Below, piece by piece: positions 11,505 to 21,700 of a stretch of 64,000 bases of DNA; the first letter of the stretch is position 1; each line of letters opens with the position of its first letter. The DNA is from Sphingobacterium sp. FBM7-1 (GTDB lineage: Bacteria > Bacteroidota > Bacteroidia > Sphingobacteriales > Sphingobacteriaceae). Under the pieces are notes generated by a model that worked only from the letters and a program-made list of their open reading frames with translations, did not search any database and was not told where the DNA came from. The stretch lies in NCBI RefSeq assembly GCF_020687765.1, contig NZ_JAJEWJ010000003.1, positions 310,001 to 374,000 on the forward strand, read 5' to 3'. The translations under genes and the position numbers were made by a program.

Positions 11505-12359
11505 TTATATTAAAGTGTTAATGGCGCTACATAATTTTAGGGAATCATCTAAGATTTTCCTCTGCCTTGACTCATTTATCCCCAATTGCTCTAACAAGAT
11601 TGGATTTTCGTATACTTCTTTGCAAAGTACGATTCCTTTGTCCAACAGCTGTCTTTTTTCAGTTTTAGTGAGAGTAGCCAATGCTGTTAGAGGATACAGA
11701 CCAGCTTTATCAATTCTCGCCTTCAATGAATTTTGCGGGGGATAATCCCAGCTAACAAGCATTAAATCAACGCAGGTTCCATACTGAATTGCATCGGTGG
11801 TGAAACGGGTATTGGTATAAAGCCCTCCCCGGTGGAGTTTAGTGTCATGTCCAACTTGACTCTTCCATCGTTGCTTTACGTCCACGAACCTCGATTGAAC
11901 ATATAGCGGGGTCTTTACATTACAGAATCGTCCTTGACTATTGTGATATTTACATTCAATCATATAATGGTTGTTCTCCTTTTCTGCGATCACATCTATT
12001 TCGTGTGAAACACAGTCCCCCTGAACAATAACACCAACCTGAGTATTAAAACCTTCGAATTCCATCAGTTTACCTACCAATTTTTCAAAAGGAAAGCCCG
12101 TTGAACCTAATTCCATCAGGGACTTCTTCAGATTATATTTTGAAGCACTTATCCGGGATCTGCTTTTCAGCATATTAAAAGCCATCTGATAGATCTTTTT
12201 GGTGGTCATCCCTTCTTCAACTTGATCAACGATATTACGAGCCACATGCTGGACGAGATTCTCATCTGCTTGCGATCGCCGAAGAGAATTAATAAGCTTG
12301 TTCATATCGAAATCCTGCAATTCCCCTGAGTATTTTTTTATTTTTACTGTTTTCATCAT
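11505..12359 (-). CDS. ATP-cone domain fused to a PD-(D/E)XK (Mrr-like) nuclease-fold domain
   Basis: A 284-residue soluble protein. Residues about 4-88 match an ATP-cone (VKIKKYSGELQDFDMNKL, then helices), the nucleotide-binding regulatory domain best known from ribonucleotide reductases and NrdR. Residues about 90-250 look like a restriction-endonuclease fold: FEKLVGKLMEFEGF, then Asp122 in HEIDVIAE and Glu135-x-Lys137 in MIECKYH. These are the usual D...ExK metal-binding residues, so the active site appears intact. It sits in the copper island between the aldolase and the CopB ATPase, 45 bp from the former. Its function is unknown. It might sense nucleotide state and act on DNA or RNA, but nothing here proves that. 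The two-domain reading is fairly sure. Confidence 0.72.
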   Translation of the reverse strand: MMKTVKIKKYSGELQDFDMNKLINSLRRSQADENLVQHVARNIVDQVEEGMTTKKIYQMAFNMLKSRSRISASKYNLKKSLMELGSTGFPFEKLVGKLMEFEGFNTQVGVIVQGDCVSHEIDVIAEKENNHYMIECKYHNSQGRFCNVKTPLYVQSRFVDVKQRWKSQVGHDTKLHRGGLYTNTRFTTDAIQYGTCVDLMLVSWDYPPQNSLKARIDKAGLYPLTALATLTKTEKRQLLDKGIVLCKEVYENPILLEQLGINESRQRKILDDSLKLCSAINTLI

Positions 12360-12404
12360 TCCTGTTTAGGTTTTCTGGATGAAGATGAGCATTTGGGTCA
12401 AAAC

Positions 12405-13466
12405 TTATGCAACCGTAATCTTATCTTCCAAATATACTTGCTGGACAGTTTGTAATAGTTCGACCCCCTGACTAAAAGGTCTTTGAAAAGCTTTTCTTCC
12501 CAATATCAATCCGGAACCTCCTGCACGTTTGTTAATTACTGCTGTCGTGACAGCGTCAACGATATCTGATGCTCCTTTTGAACCACCCCCGGAATTGACG
12601 AGTCCAATTTTTCCCATATAACAGTTGGCAACCTGAAATCTGCAAAGATCAATAGGGTGATCCGTTGTAAGAATATCGTACATCTCATCGTTATATTTGC
12701 CAAATTGCAGGTTCTTAAAACCATAATTAGCGTCCGGTAATTTTTGTTTTATGATATCTGCTTGTATTGTTACCCCTAAATGGTTGGCCTGCCCGGTCAG
12801 ATCCGCTGAACTGTGATAATCATTTTCATCGGTTTCGAATGCTTCGTTGCGGGTATAACACCAAAGGATAGTTGCCATTCCTAAACCATGTGCTTCCGCA
12901 AAGGTTTCTGCTATTTCCTTTATTTGCCGATCACTTTCATGAGAGCCAAAATAAATTGTAGCGCCAATCGCCACGACACCCATATCCCACGCTTCCTTAA
13001 CCGTTCCAAACAAGGTCTGATTATAAGTGTTCGGATAGGTCAAGAGCTCGTTATGATTGATCTTGACAATAAAAGGGATTTTATGTGCGTACTTTCTGGC
13101 GTAAAGACCAAGTCCACCGAAGGTTGATGCTACGGCATTGCATCCTGATTCAACGGCGAGCCTGATGATATTTTCAGGATCAAAATAATCGGGGTTTTTA
13201 TGAAACGAAAAAGCTGCGCTATGTTCAATACCTTGATCAACAGGAAGGATACTCAGGTATCCAGTTCCGCCAAGATTTCCGTGGTTATAAAGTTGAGAGA
13301 GACTTCGTAATACCTGTAAGTTACGGTTACTATTCACAAATACCTTATCAATGGAACTATTATCAGGTAAATGCAATTTATCCTTCGTAATCTTTTTACT
13401 AATATGATCTAAATAATAAGAGGCGTTGTCGCCTAAATGACCAACAATATTTTTATACATGTCCAT
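12405..13466 (-). CDS. fbaB: Class I fructose-bisphosphate aldolase, FbaB/DhnA type
   Basis: A 353-residue cytosolic enzyme of the FbaB (DeoC/DhnA) family. It cleaves fructose 1,6-bisphosphate to dihydroxyacetone phosphate and glyceraldehyde 3-phosphate through a lysine Schiff base and needs no metal. The active-site stretch [10 protein letters not shown] (Lys240/Lys242) matches the E. coli FbaB region that holds the catalytic lysine, and [27 protein letters not shown] and [14 protein letters not shown] are also close to that enzyme. Length is usual. It lies 12 bp downstream of the type II GAPDH gene and inside the copper island, so the pair catalyses two consecutive steps of glycolysis. Most bacteria use a Zn-dependent class II aldolase; a metal-free form would resist displacement of zinc. 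That reason for its presence is inference. Confidence 0.93.
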   Translation of the reverse strand: MDMYKNIVGHLGDNASYYLDHISKKITKDKLHLPDNSSIDKVFVNSNRNLQVLRSLSQLYNHGNLGGTGYLSILPVDQGIEHSAAFSFHKNPDYFDPENIIRLAVESGCNAVASTFGGLGLYARKYAHKIPFIVKINHNELLTYPNTYNQTLFGTVKEAWDMGVVAIGATIYFGSHESDRQIKEIAETFAEAHGLGMATILWCYTRNEAFETDENDYHSSADLTGQANHLGVTIQADIIKQKLPDANYGFKNLQFGKYNDEMYDILTTDHPIDLCRFQVANCYMGKIGLVNSGGGSKGASDIVDAVTTAVINKRAGGSGLILGRKAFQRPFSQGVELLQTVQQVYLEDKITVA

Positions 13467-13478
13467 AATACCTGTTCT

Positions 13479-14492
13479 TTAATTAATTCCAAGGCTTTTG
13501 TTTGTCCTGATAATCGACTGTTCAGCACTGGGTTCAATCCCTGTCAGTGCTCTTATCGCATCAATGGTTTCAGGAATTACGATAGCCTGATTATCTACCA
13601 CATAGGCATAAAAAAGTTCATCACCCTGCACCTTCAGCATATCTTCCCAGAGGGCGACCTCATACATATCGCCCCAAGGTCTTCCCATATCCAGGAACAT
13701 CTCTTTTATCGTGTTGTTTGAAACCAATCCCTGATCGTATTGAATCAGTCTAATTCGAGATGATGTTCTAAAAGCTTCCAAAACCTCTTCTTTGCAAGCT
13801 GCTTTGGTCATTTTTATGTTCCAGTAGTGCAGATGGCTAAGGGTTTGCGGAACCTTTATAGCTGAGGTAATAACATTCAGGTCAGGATCTACACTTTGTG
13901 CATCCGGTCCCTGATGACTAGGAATTTCTCTTTCGGGTACCATAGTGTTCATGATACCGCCCAAATGACTTTCCCAAGGATCGGTGGCTCGTCTTAAGAG
14001 TGTTCCTCTGGCATAATCAAGTAAACCCGCTTTCTTTAAGGCGGTGAGTGTTCTTAAGATCGAGGTGGTATTACAGGAAACCACCCTCGTAGCATCTAAA
14101 TTTAATGCCGATTGGTAATTATTTTCGGCACTGAAAGAATGTCGGGTTACTTCATGCTTTTCACCACCCTGAACGATAAACTTTATTCCTCTTTCCTTAT
14201 AGGCCTGCACATTTTTGGCTGCCACCTTTTTAGGGGTGCAATCTACCACCAAATCTACTTTGGTGAGAAGTTCAGCAATTCTACCTTTTACTGAAATTCC
14301 GCAGGCGTTCATTTCTTTTTCGGCTTCTGGTGTCGATGCATAAATAGCATAGCCTTTGTTTACAGCATTTTGAATTCGCCAATCACTAACGACATCGCAT
14401 ACCCCTACTAAGGTCATATCATTTTGTTTTACTATAGCATCGGCTATCCTTTTGCCGATGACTCCATATCCTATTACTGCTATTTTCTTCAT
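13479..14492 (-). CDS. gap: Type II (archaeal-type) glyceraldehyde-3-phosphate dehydrogenase
   Basis: A 337-residue dehydrogenase. The N-terminal Rossmann motif is VIGYGVIGKRIADA and the catalytic motif is VSCNTTS with Cys140, the position and sequence typical of archaeal GAPDH. The stretches GGEKHEV, LLRRATDP and NTMVPEREIPSHQGPD are also family marks. It oxidises glyceraldehyde 3-phosphate to 1,3-bisphosphoglycerate with NAD(P). This type is common in archaea and rare in Bacteroidota, whose normal GapA is the unrelated type I, so lateral transfer is likely. It is followed by fbaB and preceded by the DUF305 membrane protein, all in the copper island. Type I GapA is a known target of copper in other bacteria; replacement by this one is a plausible but unproven tolerance mechanism. 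Confidence 0.93.
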   Translation of the reverse strand: MKKIAVIGYGVIGKRIADAIVKQNDMTLVGVCDVVSDWRIQNAVNKGYAIYASTPEAEKEMNACGISVKGRIAELLTKVDLVVDCTPKKVAAKNVQAYKERGIKFIVQGGEKHEVTRHSFSAENNYQSALNLDATRVVSCNTTSILRTLTALKKAGLLDYARGTLLRRATDPWESHLGGIMNTMVPEREIPSHQGPDAQSVDPDLNVITSAIKVPQTLSHLHYWNIKMTKAACKEEVLEAFRTSSRIRLIQYDQGLVSNNTIKEMFLDMGRPWGDMYEVALWEDMLKVQGDELFYAYVVDNQAIVIPETIDAIRALTGIEPSAEQSIIRTNKSLGIN

Positions 14493-14560
14493 TTCTCTTC
14501 TCTTTTGAGTTAGTATTTTAAATTGCTGAAAATTTTTGATTATAATGGATATCGATTGCT

Positions 14561-15127
14561 TTATTTCAAAGCTCCATCTTTTTGATATTCGTTGTTTTCC
14601 AGCTGTTTAATTTTAGCTTTCATGAATTCAATCTCTCGATTTTGAGCAGAAATTATTTCTTCTGCCAGTTTTTTTACTTCCGGATCTTCCAGTTTGCTTT
14701 CTTCGACCATTAAAATAGCTCCAGCATGATGTGGGATCATTGATTTAAGAAACTGTATATCCCCCACAGCGGTTTGTTTTCTTATACTGACAAAGAATGC
14801 TAATGCGGTGCCGAATCCTACTAAAATTAGAATTGAATTAAGCTTCTTGTCAGGATACATCTTAGCCATCAAAACCAACTCCACAATAAGCATCGGAGAA
14901 GCCATTAGTCCTGCCATGTAAAATTGATTGATATTAAAAACCATGTTTGTCAACTGATCTATCATCGCGTACATAAGGAAAAACATGAGTACAAAAGAAA
15001 TAAGCATCATCCATAAAAGTTTTTTATAGCTCCCTGAATGATGTGAATTCTTATGTTCTATTTTTGGAGTTGTTGATCCGTTGTTCATGCTCTCATGATT
15101 CTCCGGCTGGTGTGATGGCGTTTTCAT
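14561..15127 (-). CDS. DUF305 membrane protein
   Basis: A 188-residue protein with three predicted membrane segments (about 36-58, 68-86, 93-113) and a C-terminal DUF305 domain (SMIPHHAGAILMVEES, then EEIISAQNREIEFMK). The N-terminal 30 residues are His/Asn-rich and probably cytosolic, the DUF305 part probably periplasmic or external. DUF305 proteins are associated with copper resistance clusters, and the His-His-Ala-Gly motif is the likely metal site. It overlaps nothing but is only 2 bp from the haem-binding gene upstream, so they are co-transcribed. The precise role is unknown. Confidence 0.82.
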   Translation of the reverse strand: MKTPSHQPENHESMNNGSTTPKIEHKNSHHSGSYKKLLWMMLISFVLMFFLMYAMIDQLTNMVFNINQFYMAGLMASPMLIVELVLMAKMYPDKKLNSILILVGFGTALAFFVSIRKQTAVGDIQFLKSMIPHHAGAILMVEESKLEDPEVKKLAEEIISAQNREIEFMKAKIKQLENNEYQKDGALK

Positions 15128-15129
15128 AA

Positions 15130-15603
15130 CTATTTTATATTTAATTGCTTATCAAAGTAATTAATCAACAGTTGTTGCTCCTCTTTGTTTAATCGTGCAC
15201 CATTGTGCATCCACATATATGACCTCAACGGCATTTTACCTTTCTCGATCTGCTCAACAATCTGCGCGAACTTTGAGTTTATCCTTCTCGGGCTATAATT
15301 TGGCAAATCATCAAAGTTCAATTTCTCTTTTCCTTCGGTTATATGATCTGCCATGAACCAACCCAAAGGCTGAACATTGGTGTACCAAGGGTATTGGGTA
15401 TTGTTGCTATGGCAGTCATAGCATGATACCGACAGGATTGCATTAACTTTTGCATCGACCTTAAATGAATCAACGAAAACCTGACCCGCAGGAACCGGCG
15501 ATAGGTTCCTTTTGGGGGTTATAAATTGCATTAACACAAACACACTTAACAGAACTGTTAAAATTACTTTGTATGCTTTCGTTCGTTTTCCGTTTTTTTT
15601 CAT
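15130..15603 (-). CDS. Haem-binding domain protein (single CxxCH cytochrome-like)
   Basis: A 157-residue protein with one N-terminal membrane anchor (about 11-28) and a periplasmic domain. It has one haem c attachment motif, CYDCH, followed by NNTQYPWYTNVQP, the pattern of the Bacteroidetes haem-binding domain family (PF14376). The later Met residues in KMPLRSYMWMH could give an axial ligand. Such proteins lie next to copper and oxidative systems and may pass electrons from or to the multicopper oxidase; this link is only inferred. It lies 23 bp downstream of cusB and 2 bp upstream of the DUF305 gene in the same operon. Confidence 0.85.
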   Translation of the reverse strand: MKKNGKRTKAYKVILTVLLSVFVLMQFITPKRNLSPVPAGQVFVDSFKVDAKVNAILSVSCYDCHSNNTQYPWYTNVQPLGWFMADHITEGKEKLNFDDLPNYSPRRINSKFAQIVEQIEKGKMPLRSYMWMHNGARLNKEEQQLLINYFDKQLNIK

Positions 15604-15626
15604 GATCTAATATTAATCAAGTACCA

Positions 15627-17210
15627 TTATCCCCGGTCATAGAGACAGCAACTCGGTAAGTCGTCATAAACCGCCTTGGGAGCCTTGTCCAGCTCTGTAT
15701 CGTGACCAACATTAGCAATAGCTTTGCTTATGGCACTTTTTGAGGTTACTTTTGAATCGAAATCCAAATGGATAACTTTGGCATTAACATCCCAGTTTGC
15801 GGAAATCACTCCCTTGACACTTTTCGCCGCTTTCTCAATCCGGCTTTTGCACATTTCACAATTTCCTGATACTTTCAACATATCATGGGTCTTATTGACA
15901 TTGGTTTGAGCATCGCCATGCTGATGTCCGGCAGCCGATGCTGCGCCATCGTTATTCATCATACTGATTTTACCTTCCAGCTGGGCACTTGCATCAACGG
16001 TGAAAGCTCCCTTGGTCACGATTTCCTCGCCATTTTCCAGCCCCGACATAACAACATATTGGTCGCCCAATGAGGGGCCCAAGACGATCTCCCGAAGTTT
16101 AAAAGCAGGCGTGGATGTATTTGGCTGTTTTACGTAAACTATGGAGCGCTTCCCTGTCCATAAAACCGCCGACTTGGGAATGACCAACTCATCGTTGTAG
16201 CCCTTTAAAGGAGCAGTGATCCTTGCTGTTGCATACATTTCAGGTTTGAGATTGCGATCCCGGTTATCGGCTTCGACCCTGATTTTTGCCGTTCTTGAAT
16301 TGGCATCAAGGATAGGGTTAATAAAGGCAATCCGCCCTTTATAGACTTTTCCGGGCAAACTCCGTAATGTATATTCCAGCTGATCTCCCACCTTTAGAAA
16401 TGGCAAATCTGTTTCATACGCATCAAAAACTGCCCATAACTTGGATAGGTTTGAAATGGTGTACAAGACGCTACCTTGACCGATATAATCGCCCGGATTT
16501 ACATTTTTTGCTATGACAACACCACTCGTATTCGCATATATATTGACGTAGGGTGAAACTTCGTTGGATGCCAATATTTTGCTTATCTGATCCTCTGACA
16601 CCTTCCATAAACTTAGTTTCTCTTTCGCGGCATCCAACAGGAGGGGCTGCATATTCTGCAATTTTGCAGCTTCGAGCAATTCTTGCTGGGCCGTCAATAA
16701 ATCAGGCGAATAGATTTTGGCTATCAGCTGACCTTCCCTTACAGATTCGCCGGTAAAGGTTACATAAAGATTTTCAATACGACCATTGACATGCGATGTT
16801 TGGGATTGTTGTAAACGTTCGTCCACCTGAATAGTCCCATACAGTTGGACATCTTTAACAGCGTCTTGGTGGCCGACAACCGAAGTCTGGATATTCGCCA
16901 ATGCTATGGCTTCTTCTGACATCTGGATGGCGTCATCGTCAATTACGCCATCACCTCCTCCGGATGATTTCAAGGGAATTAGATCCATTGCACATATCGG
17001 GCATTTTCCCGGTTTATCCATTCTGATCTGGGGGTGCATGGAGCAAGTCCATACGGTTTCTCCGTCCTCGGTCACTTCCATTTCAAGGTCATGACTGTGA
17101 TCATGGGACGAGTTCCCGCCAAATATCGCCCAGCCAAGCAGTAGTCCGGACAATAATATAAGCCCGTAAGTTACCGCCTTATTTCTAAAAATATTTTTCA
17201 GTTTATTCAT
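15627..17210 (-). CDS. cusB: CusB-type RND periplasmic adaptor with metal-binding N-domain and C-terminal HMA domain
   Basis: A 527-residue adaptor that links the inner-membrane pump to the outer-membrane channel. A membrane anchor (about 13-30) is followed by His-rich sequence, then a heavy-metal-binding domain at 53-80 (WTCSMHPQI ... CPICAMDLIPL). Residues about 95-410 are the barrel-sandwich and beta-barrel of the HlyD/CusB fold. From about 442 to the end there is an HMA-like domain with CEMC at 451-454 and two further Cys near the C-terminus (LPSCCLYD). CusB usually lacks this last domain; it could act like CusF and hand copper to the pump. It lies 25 bp downstream of the cusC gene. The call is strong; the role of the extra domain is inferred. 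Confidence 0.93.
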   Translation of the reverse strand: MNKLKNIFRNKAVTYGLILLSGLLLGWAIFGGNSSHDHSHDLEMEVTEDGETVWTCSMHPQIRMDKPGKCPICAMDLIPLKSSGGGDGVIDDDAIQMSEEAIALANIQTSVVGHQDAVKDVQLYGTIQVDERLQQSQTSHVNGRIENLYVTFTGESVREGQLIAKIYSPDLLTAQQELLEAAKLQNMQPLLLDAAKEKLSLWKVSEDQISKILASNEVSPYVNIYANTSGVVIAKNVNPGDYIGQGSVLYTISNLSKLWAVFDAYETDLPFLKVGDQLEYTLRSLPGKVYKGRIAFINPILDANSRTAKIRVEADNRDRNLKPEMYATARITAPLKGYNDELVIPKSAVLWTGKRSIVYVKQPNTSTPAFKLREIVLGPSLGDQYVVMSGLENGEEIVTKGAFTVDASAQLEGKISMMNNDGAASAAGHQHGDAQTNVNKTHDMLKVSGNCEMCKSRIEKAAKSVKGVISANWDVNAKVIHLDFDSKVTSKSAISKAIANVGHDTELDKAPKAVYDDLPSCCLYDRG

Positions 17211-17235
17211 TGCTAAGAATTTTAAAATAATTTCA

Positions 17236-18702
17236 TTATTTATGGTCTGCTAATAATTTTTTTATCGACACAACCATCGTATTATAGTTGGCAAGGGCCT
17301 CAGCTTTCCTAAGCTGATAATCCAATAATTGCCGCTGCACCTGAATAACGTTGGTCAAGTCACTTTTGCCTGTAACGAACTCTTTTACGATCAGGTTATA
17401 TGTCGTTTGGGCGAGCGTAGTTTGTTCTTCGTACAGCTTGATGGCACGCTGAGCATCATCCAGTTGGCTTTTGAGACTGTAAAACTCGCTTTTCAAAGTG
17501 TTGAAGGTGTTTTTAAAGTTCTCTTCGCTTGATTTTCGCCATAGCCTGCTTTCGTTTTGCTGGGCATTGTATTTTTTACGGAAGAGCGGCAGGCTCACTG
17601 AAACCATAGGCATAACCATATCCTTACCGTTCATCCCGTCCATGGCCAGCATTGAATTATTCGTCCTTCCCACAACCATGTATTCCACACCGATACCAAT
17701 CATGGGATAACTCATTTTCCGATCCATTTCCGCTTTTGCCTTAAATGCCAAGCCTTCTTCGGCAATCATTTCAAGCATGGGGTTGTTTGTCTCAATAACC
17801 CTTAGTGCCTCTTCCTCGCTATATAAAAAATTCAGCTTGTGGATCTCTTGTCCCAGCATGACCTTTTCAGTTGCTTCTCGATTCAACAATGCATTGAATT
17901 TTGCTTTTTCGGCTTTAATCTGAGCATGTAAACTTTCAATGTTATTTTCAATTTCGACAATTTCCAATTGGATACGAAGCACCTCTGACATACCCGATCC
18001 GGAGCCACCTTCCATTGCTCCCATGCCACCACCGGACGGCATACTCATATTCTGATTAGTAGCAGGAGCTGAATTGCCTCCTCCCATACTCATCCCTCCC
18101 ATACCCGATGAAGCACTAGATCTGGTTGGTGAGGAAGGCGTATTACTGCTTACGACGGGTGCTACACTTGATTGTGAGGTGCTTGAGGGCGCAGAGAATT
18201 TCCGTATTGCCAATTGTTCCAATTGTTTTAGAAACACTTGGTTTTCCTGATTATTCTTGAGTTGCTCGTTCAATTTTTGCATCGTGTACCACTGTGTGCT
18301 GACCTGAAGGATTAGATTATTTATGGCTTCCCGATACTGTTGATCTTGCATATTGGCCATATGTGTAGCCTCTGTGCGAGCTGCTTTTCTCGTGCCGAAC
18401 CATGGAAACATTTGCATCAAGCTCACATTTCCAATAGAACGCCCTCCTATAATTTCCATAGGCATCGTATATGCTTTCATGGACAATTCGGGGTCTTGGT
18501 ATGCTCCGGCTTGCGGAATTTTTTCAAGGTATGCCTCATGCGCATACTTTTGTGATTTTACACCCGGATTATTTTCGATTGCGACTTGTATATAATAGGA
18601 CAGCGAATCGGTGGGGTAGTCTTGGGCTAAAGCTTGCGAAAAAATGCTTAAGCTTGTTAATACAGCCACGGTTATATACCGATTTATCTTATTCGTTTTC
18701 AT
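17236..18702 (-). CDS. cusC: CusC-type outer-membrane factor (TolC family) with Met/Ser/Gly-rich insert
   Basis: A 488-residue TolC family protein with signal peptide (1-26, ending ALAQ). The two long helical repeats of the family are visible, for example LYEEQTTLAQTTYNLIVKEF near the end. Between the halves, residues about 170-240 form a low-complexity insert rich in Ser, Gly and Met (GMGGMSMGGG, MSMPSGGGMGAM) that is not part of the normal fold and could bind Cu(I) or Ag(I). It overlaps the start of cusB's partner pump gene: its first 14 bases lie inside the end of cusA, so translation is coupled. It provides the exit duct across the outer membrane. Confidence 0.92.
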   Translation of the reverse strand: MKTNKINRYITVAVLTSLSIFSQALAQDYPTDSLSYYIQVAIENNPGVKSQKYAHEAYLEKIPQAGAYQDPELSMKAYTMPMEIIGGRSIGNVSLMQMFPWFGTRKAARTEATHMANMQDQQYREAINNLILQVSTQWYTMQKLNEQLKNNQENQVFLKQLEQLAIRKFSAPSSTSQSSVAPVVSSNTPSSPTRSSASSGMGGMSMGGGNSAPATNQNMSMPSGGGMGAMEGGSGSGMSEVLRIQLEIVEIENNIESLHAQIKAEKAKFNALLNREATEKVMLGQEIHKLNFLYSEEEALRVIETNNPMLEMIAEEGLAFKAKAEMDRKMSYPMIGIGVEYMVVGRTNNSMLAMDGMNGKDMVMPMVSVSLPLFRKKYNAQQNESRLWRKSSEENFKNTFNTLKSEFYSLKSQLDDAQRAIKLYEEQTTLAQTTYNLIVKEFVTGKSDLTNVIQVQRQLLDYQLRKAEALANYNTMVVSIKKLLADHK

Positions 18703-21700
18703 TCGCTATATTTTTATTATTTTTTCTATTTTCTTTTTTAGTGGCAGATTCCCTCCACCAGCACTGGAATACTGGAACCACAAACATGGTCATGGATTGG
18801 ATCAGCATGCCGCCGAAAGTCGGGATGGCCATTGGTATCATGATTTCCGCACCTTTACCGGTAGAGGTCAGGACAGGCAGTAAGGCGATCAGTGCTGTAG
18901 CAGTGGTCATCGCTGCCGGTCTGACACGCTTTAAGCCTGCGTATATGACTGCTTCCCGTATTTCATCTTTTGTTCTGGGGTTCCGTGCTTCAAATGTATC
19001 GTGGATGTATGTTCCCATTAATACACCATCACTCGTCGCCAGTCCGAATAGGGCGATAAATCCTACCCAAACGGCAATGCTGAGATTGATGCTGTGCATC
19101 TGGAACAGATCCCTCATATTTGTCCCTCCGACAGAGAAATCCATAAACCAAGGCTGTCCGTAAAGCCACAACAAAATAAAACCTCCTGCAAGAGCTACAA
19201 AAACACCGGAAAAATGAATTAACGATGCTGTAACCGTTCGGAACTGAAAGTAGAGAATTACTAAAATGGCTAACAAACTCAGTGGTATAATAAGCATTAG
19301 CCTTTTTGCGGCACGTTCTTGCTGTTCATAATTTCCGGCAAACTTATACGTCACCCCGTTGGGTAAATCCAGTTCTCCAGACGCTATTTTTTCCTTTAGG
19401 AGTTGATCCGCTTCGTATACTACGTCGACTTCCGCTATGCCACTTTTTTTATCAAAGATTACATAACCCAACAAAAAGGTATTTTCACTTTGGATCATCT
19501 GAGCGCCCTTGGCATATTCAACATCCACCACATCCCCCAATGGAATCTGAGCTCCTGTAGCTGTCGGAATGATTATTTTTCGCAACGCATCCGGGTCATC
19601 CCGTAATTCTCGTGGGTAGCGCAGGCGAACGGGAAATCGTTCCCGGCCTTCGACTGTAGTGGTCAACGTCATACCGCCGACTGCCGCACTGATTACTTCC
19701 TGAAGCTCGGCAACGGTAATACCGTATCTGGCCATTCTATCCCGGTTCAGATGGATTTCGATATAGGGTGCGCCAACAGCCCTGTCGTAGAAAACGGTCG
19801 ATGGCATAACAGATGGAACATCCTTTAAGGCTGCTTCCAAGGCCTTGCCACCGATTTCAATCGACTCCAGATCCGGACCCGAAACCTTTAGCCCCATCGG
19901 AGCCCTCATTCCCGTAGAAAGCATTACCATTCTCGCTTCTATCGGTTGCAACTTAGGAGCGGAAGTCAATCCGGGCAGATGAGAAACATTGACGATCTCT
20001 TGCCATATATCGTCGGCCTTTTTAATTTCAGGACGCCATCTGCGGAAAAATTTTCCGCTTTTATCTTCAATCAGACTGTCCCGTGGTATGGAACGGAAAC
20101 CATCGGAAACAGCATAGGTCTTGTCACCTTTCAACACGAATTCTCCGGAACTGTTTACCTTGAACCTTTCACGATGCCCGTCTTCATCCAGATAAAATTC
20201 CGGGATATAATTGATCGTATTTTCAAACATCTGTGTAGGAGCCGGATCAAGTGCAGAATTCACACGGCCCCATTTTCCTACGATAAGTTCGACTTCCGGT
20301 ATGTTTTGAATACGTTTATCAAGTGTTCTGATCAATTGCAGGTTTTGTTCAATCCCAGTATGCGGCATACTGGTGGGCATCAAAAGGAAAGAACCTTCAT
20401 TGAGGCTTGGCATAAATTCCTCCCCGATACCGGGAAATGTTTCGGTGGATTTTTGCCAGAAGGCAGTCTCCCGAAATGATTTCCAACCTGTCTTTTCGAA
20501 GCCATTTGCAACAAAACCAAAACTCTTCTCTACGCCCATCCATGCTAACATTCCGAATAATAAAGTAATGATAGGGATGGCCATGAATTTCCACCGGTTG
20601 GAAAGTGACCAACGCAGGATCTGTTCATAATAGATCACCAATGCCCATAACATTCCCAGGATGGAACCAATGGCAAAGAATACGAACACAAAGTTAAGTG
20701 TGGTGCTTGCCTGCGTGCCGAGTGGCAGCCACTCAACCGTCAGGTAATACATCGCTACAAAAAGTGTGATAGCTACATTAACGTAGTTGGCAATTTTTTC
20801 TCCTTTCCATCTTGGTGTAAACAGGTTGTTGACTCCGATCAAAGTCAATGCGAACGCGACAAAAACACCTGTATAGATCCAAAGAGCGATACCGGCAACT
20901 ACCAAAACGTAGTTGGCTATCCGGCGAACTTTACTCCCATTGATACGGATTGAAAATATATAATAAGCCAGTGTTGGCAAGATAATAATGCCCAACACAA
21001 ACGCTGAAACCAAAGCAAAGGTTTTGGTATAAGCCAAGGGACCGAACAGTTTCCCTTCCTGTGCTTCCATCATGAAAACAGGTAGAAAACTGATGATGGT
21101 GGTGAGCATCGCCGTTGACAAAGCACCTGAAACTTCTGCCACGGCACGGGAAATCAGGTTTACAAAGGCTTTCCCCCGACTCTCAACACCCTTGGCTTTT
21201 TCTTCATCCATATGGCGCAGTATGCTTTCAATGAAGACGATCCCCACATCCACCATAACCCCGATGGCAATGGCAATTCCCGAAAGGGCAACGATATTCG
21301 CCTCGACCCCCATTTGTTTCATGATGATGAAGGTCGCCAATACGCCAATGGGCAAGATACTGGATATAAGAATCGATGCTCGCAGGTTGATCACCAGCAC
21401 GATCACAACGATAATACAAATCAGGATTTCGTGTGCTAAAGCATTTTCCAGCGTCCCGATGGTTTCCTGAATCAAGCCCGACCGGTCGTAAAACGGAACG
21501 ACGGTGACTTTTGAAATAGTCCCATCCTCTAATGTTTTTTGAGGGAAACCCGCCTCCATGTCTTTGATCTTCGCCTTGACATTATTGATGACTTCCATGG
21601 GGTTGGTTCCATGCCGGGCAACTACCACACCGCCAACTGCTTCCACGCCTTCCTTATCCAATCCACCGCGTCGTGTGGAGGGTCCCAAATTGACAAACCC

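Noticed and set aside
18471..19163. 230-residue open frame on the + strand
   Set aside because: Antisense to cusC and cusA; composition is that of a shadow frame.
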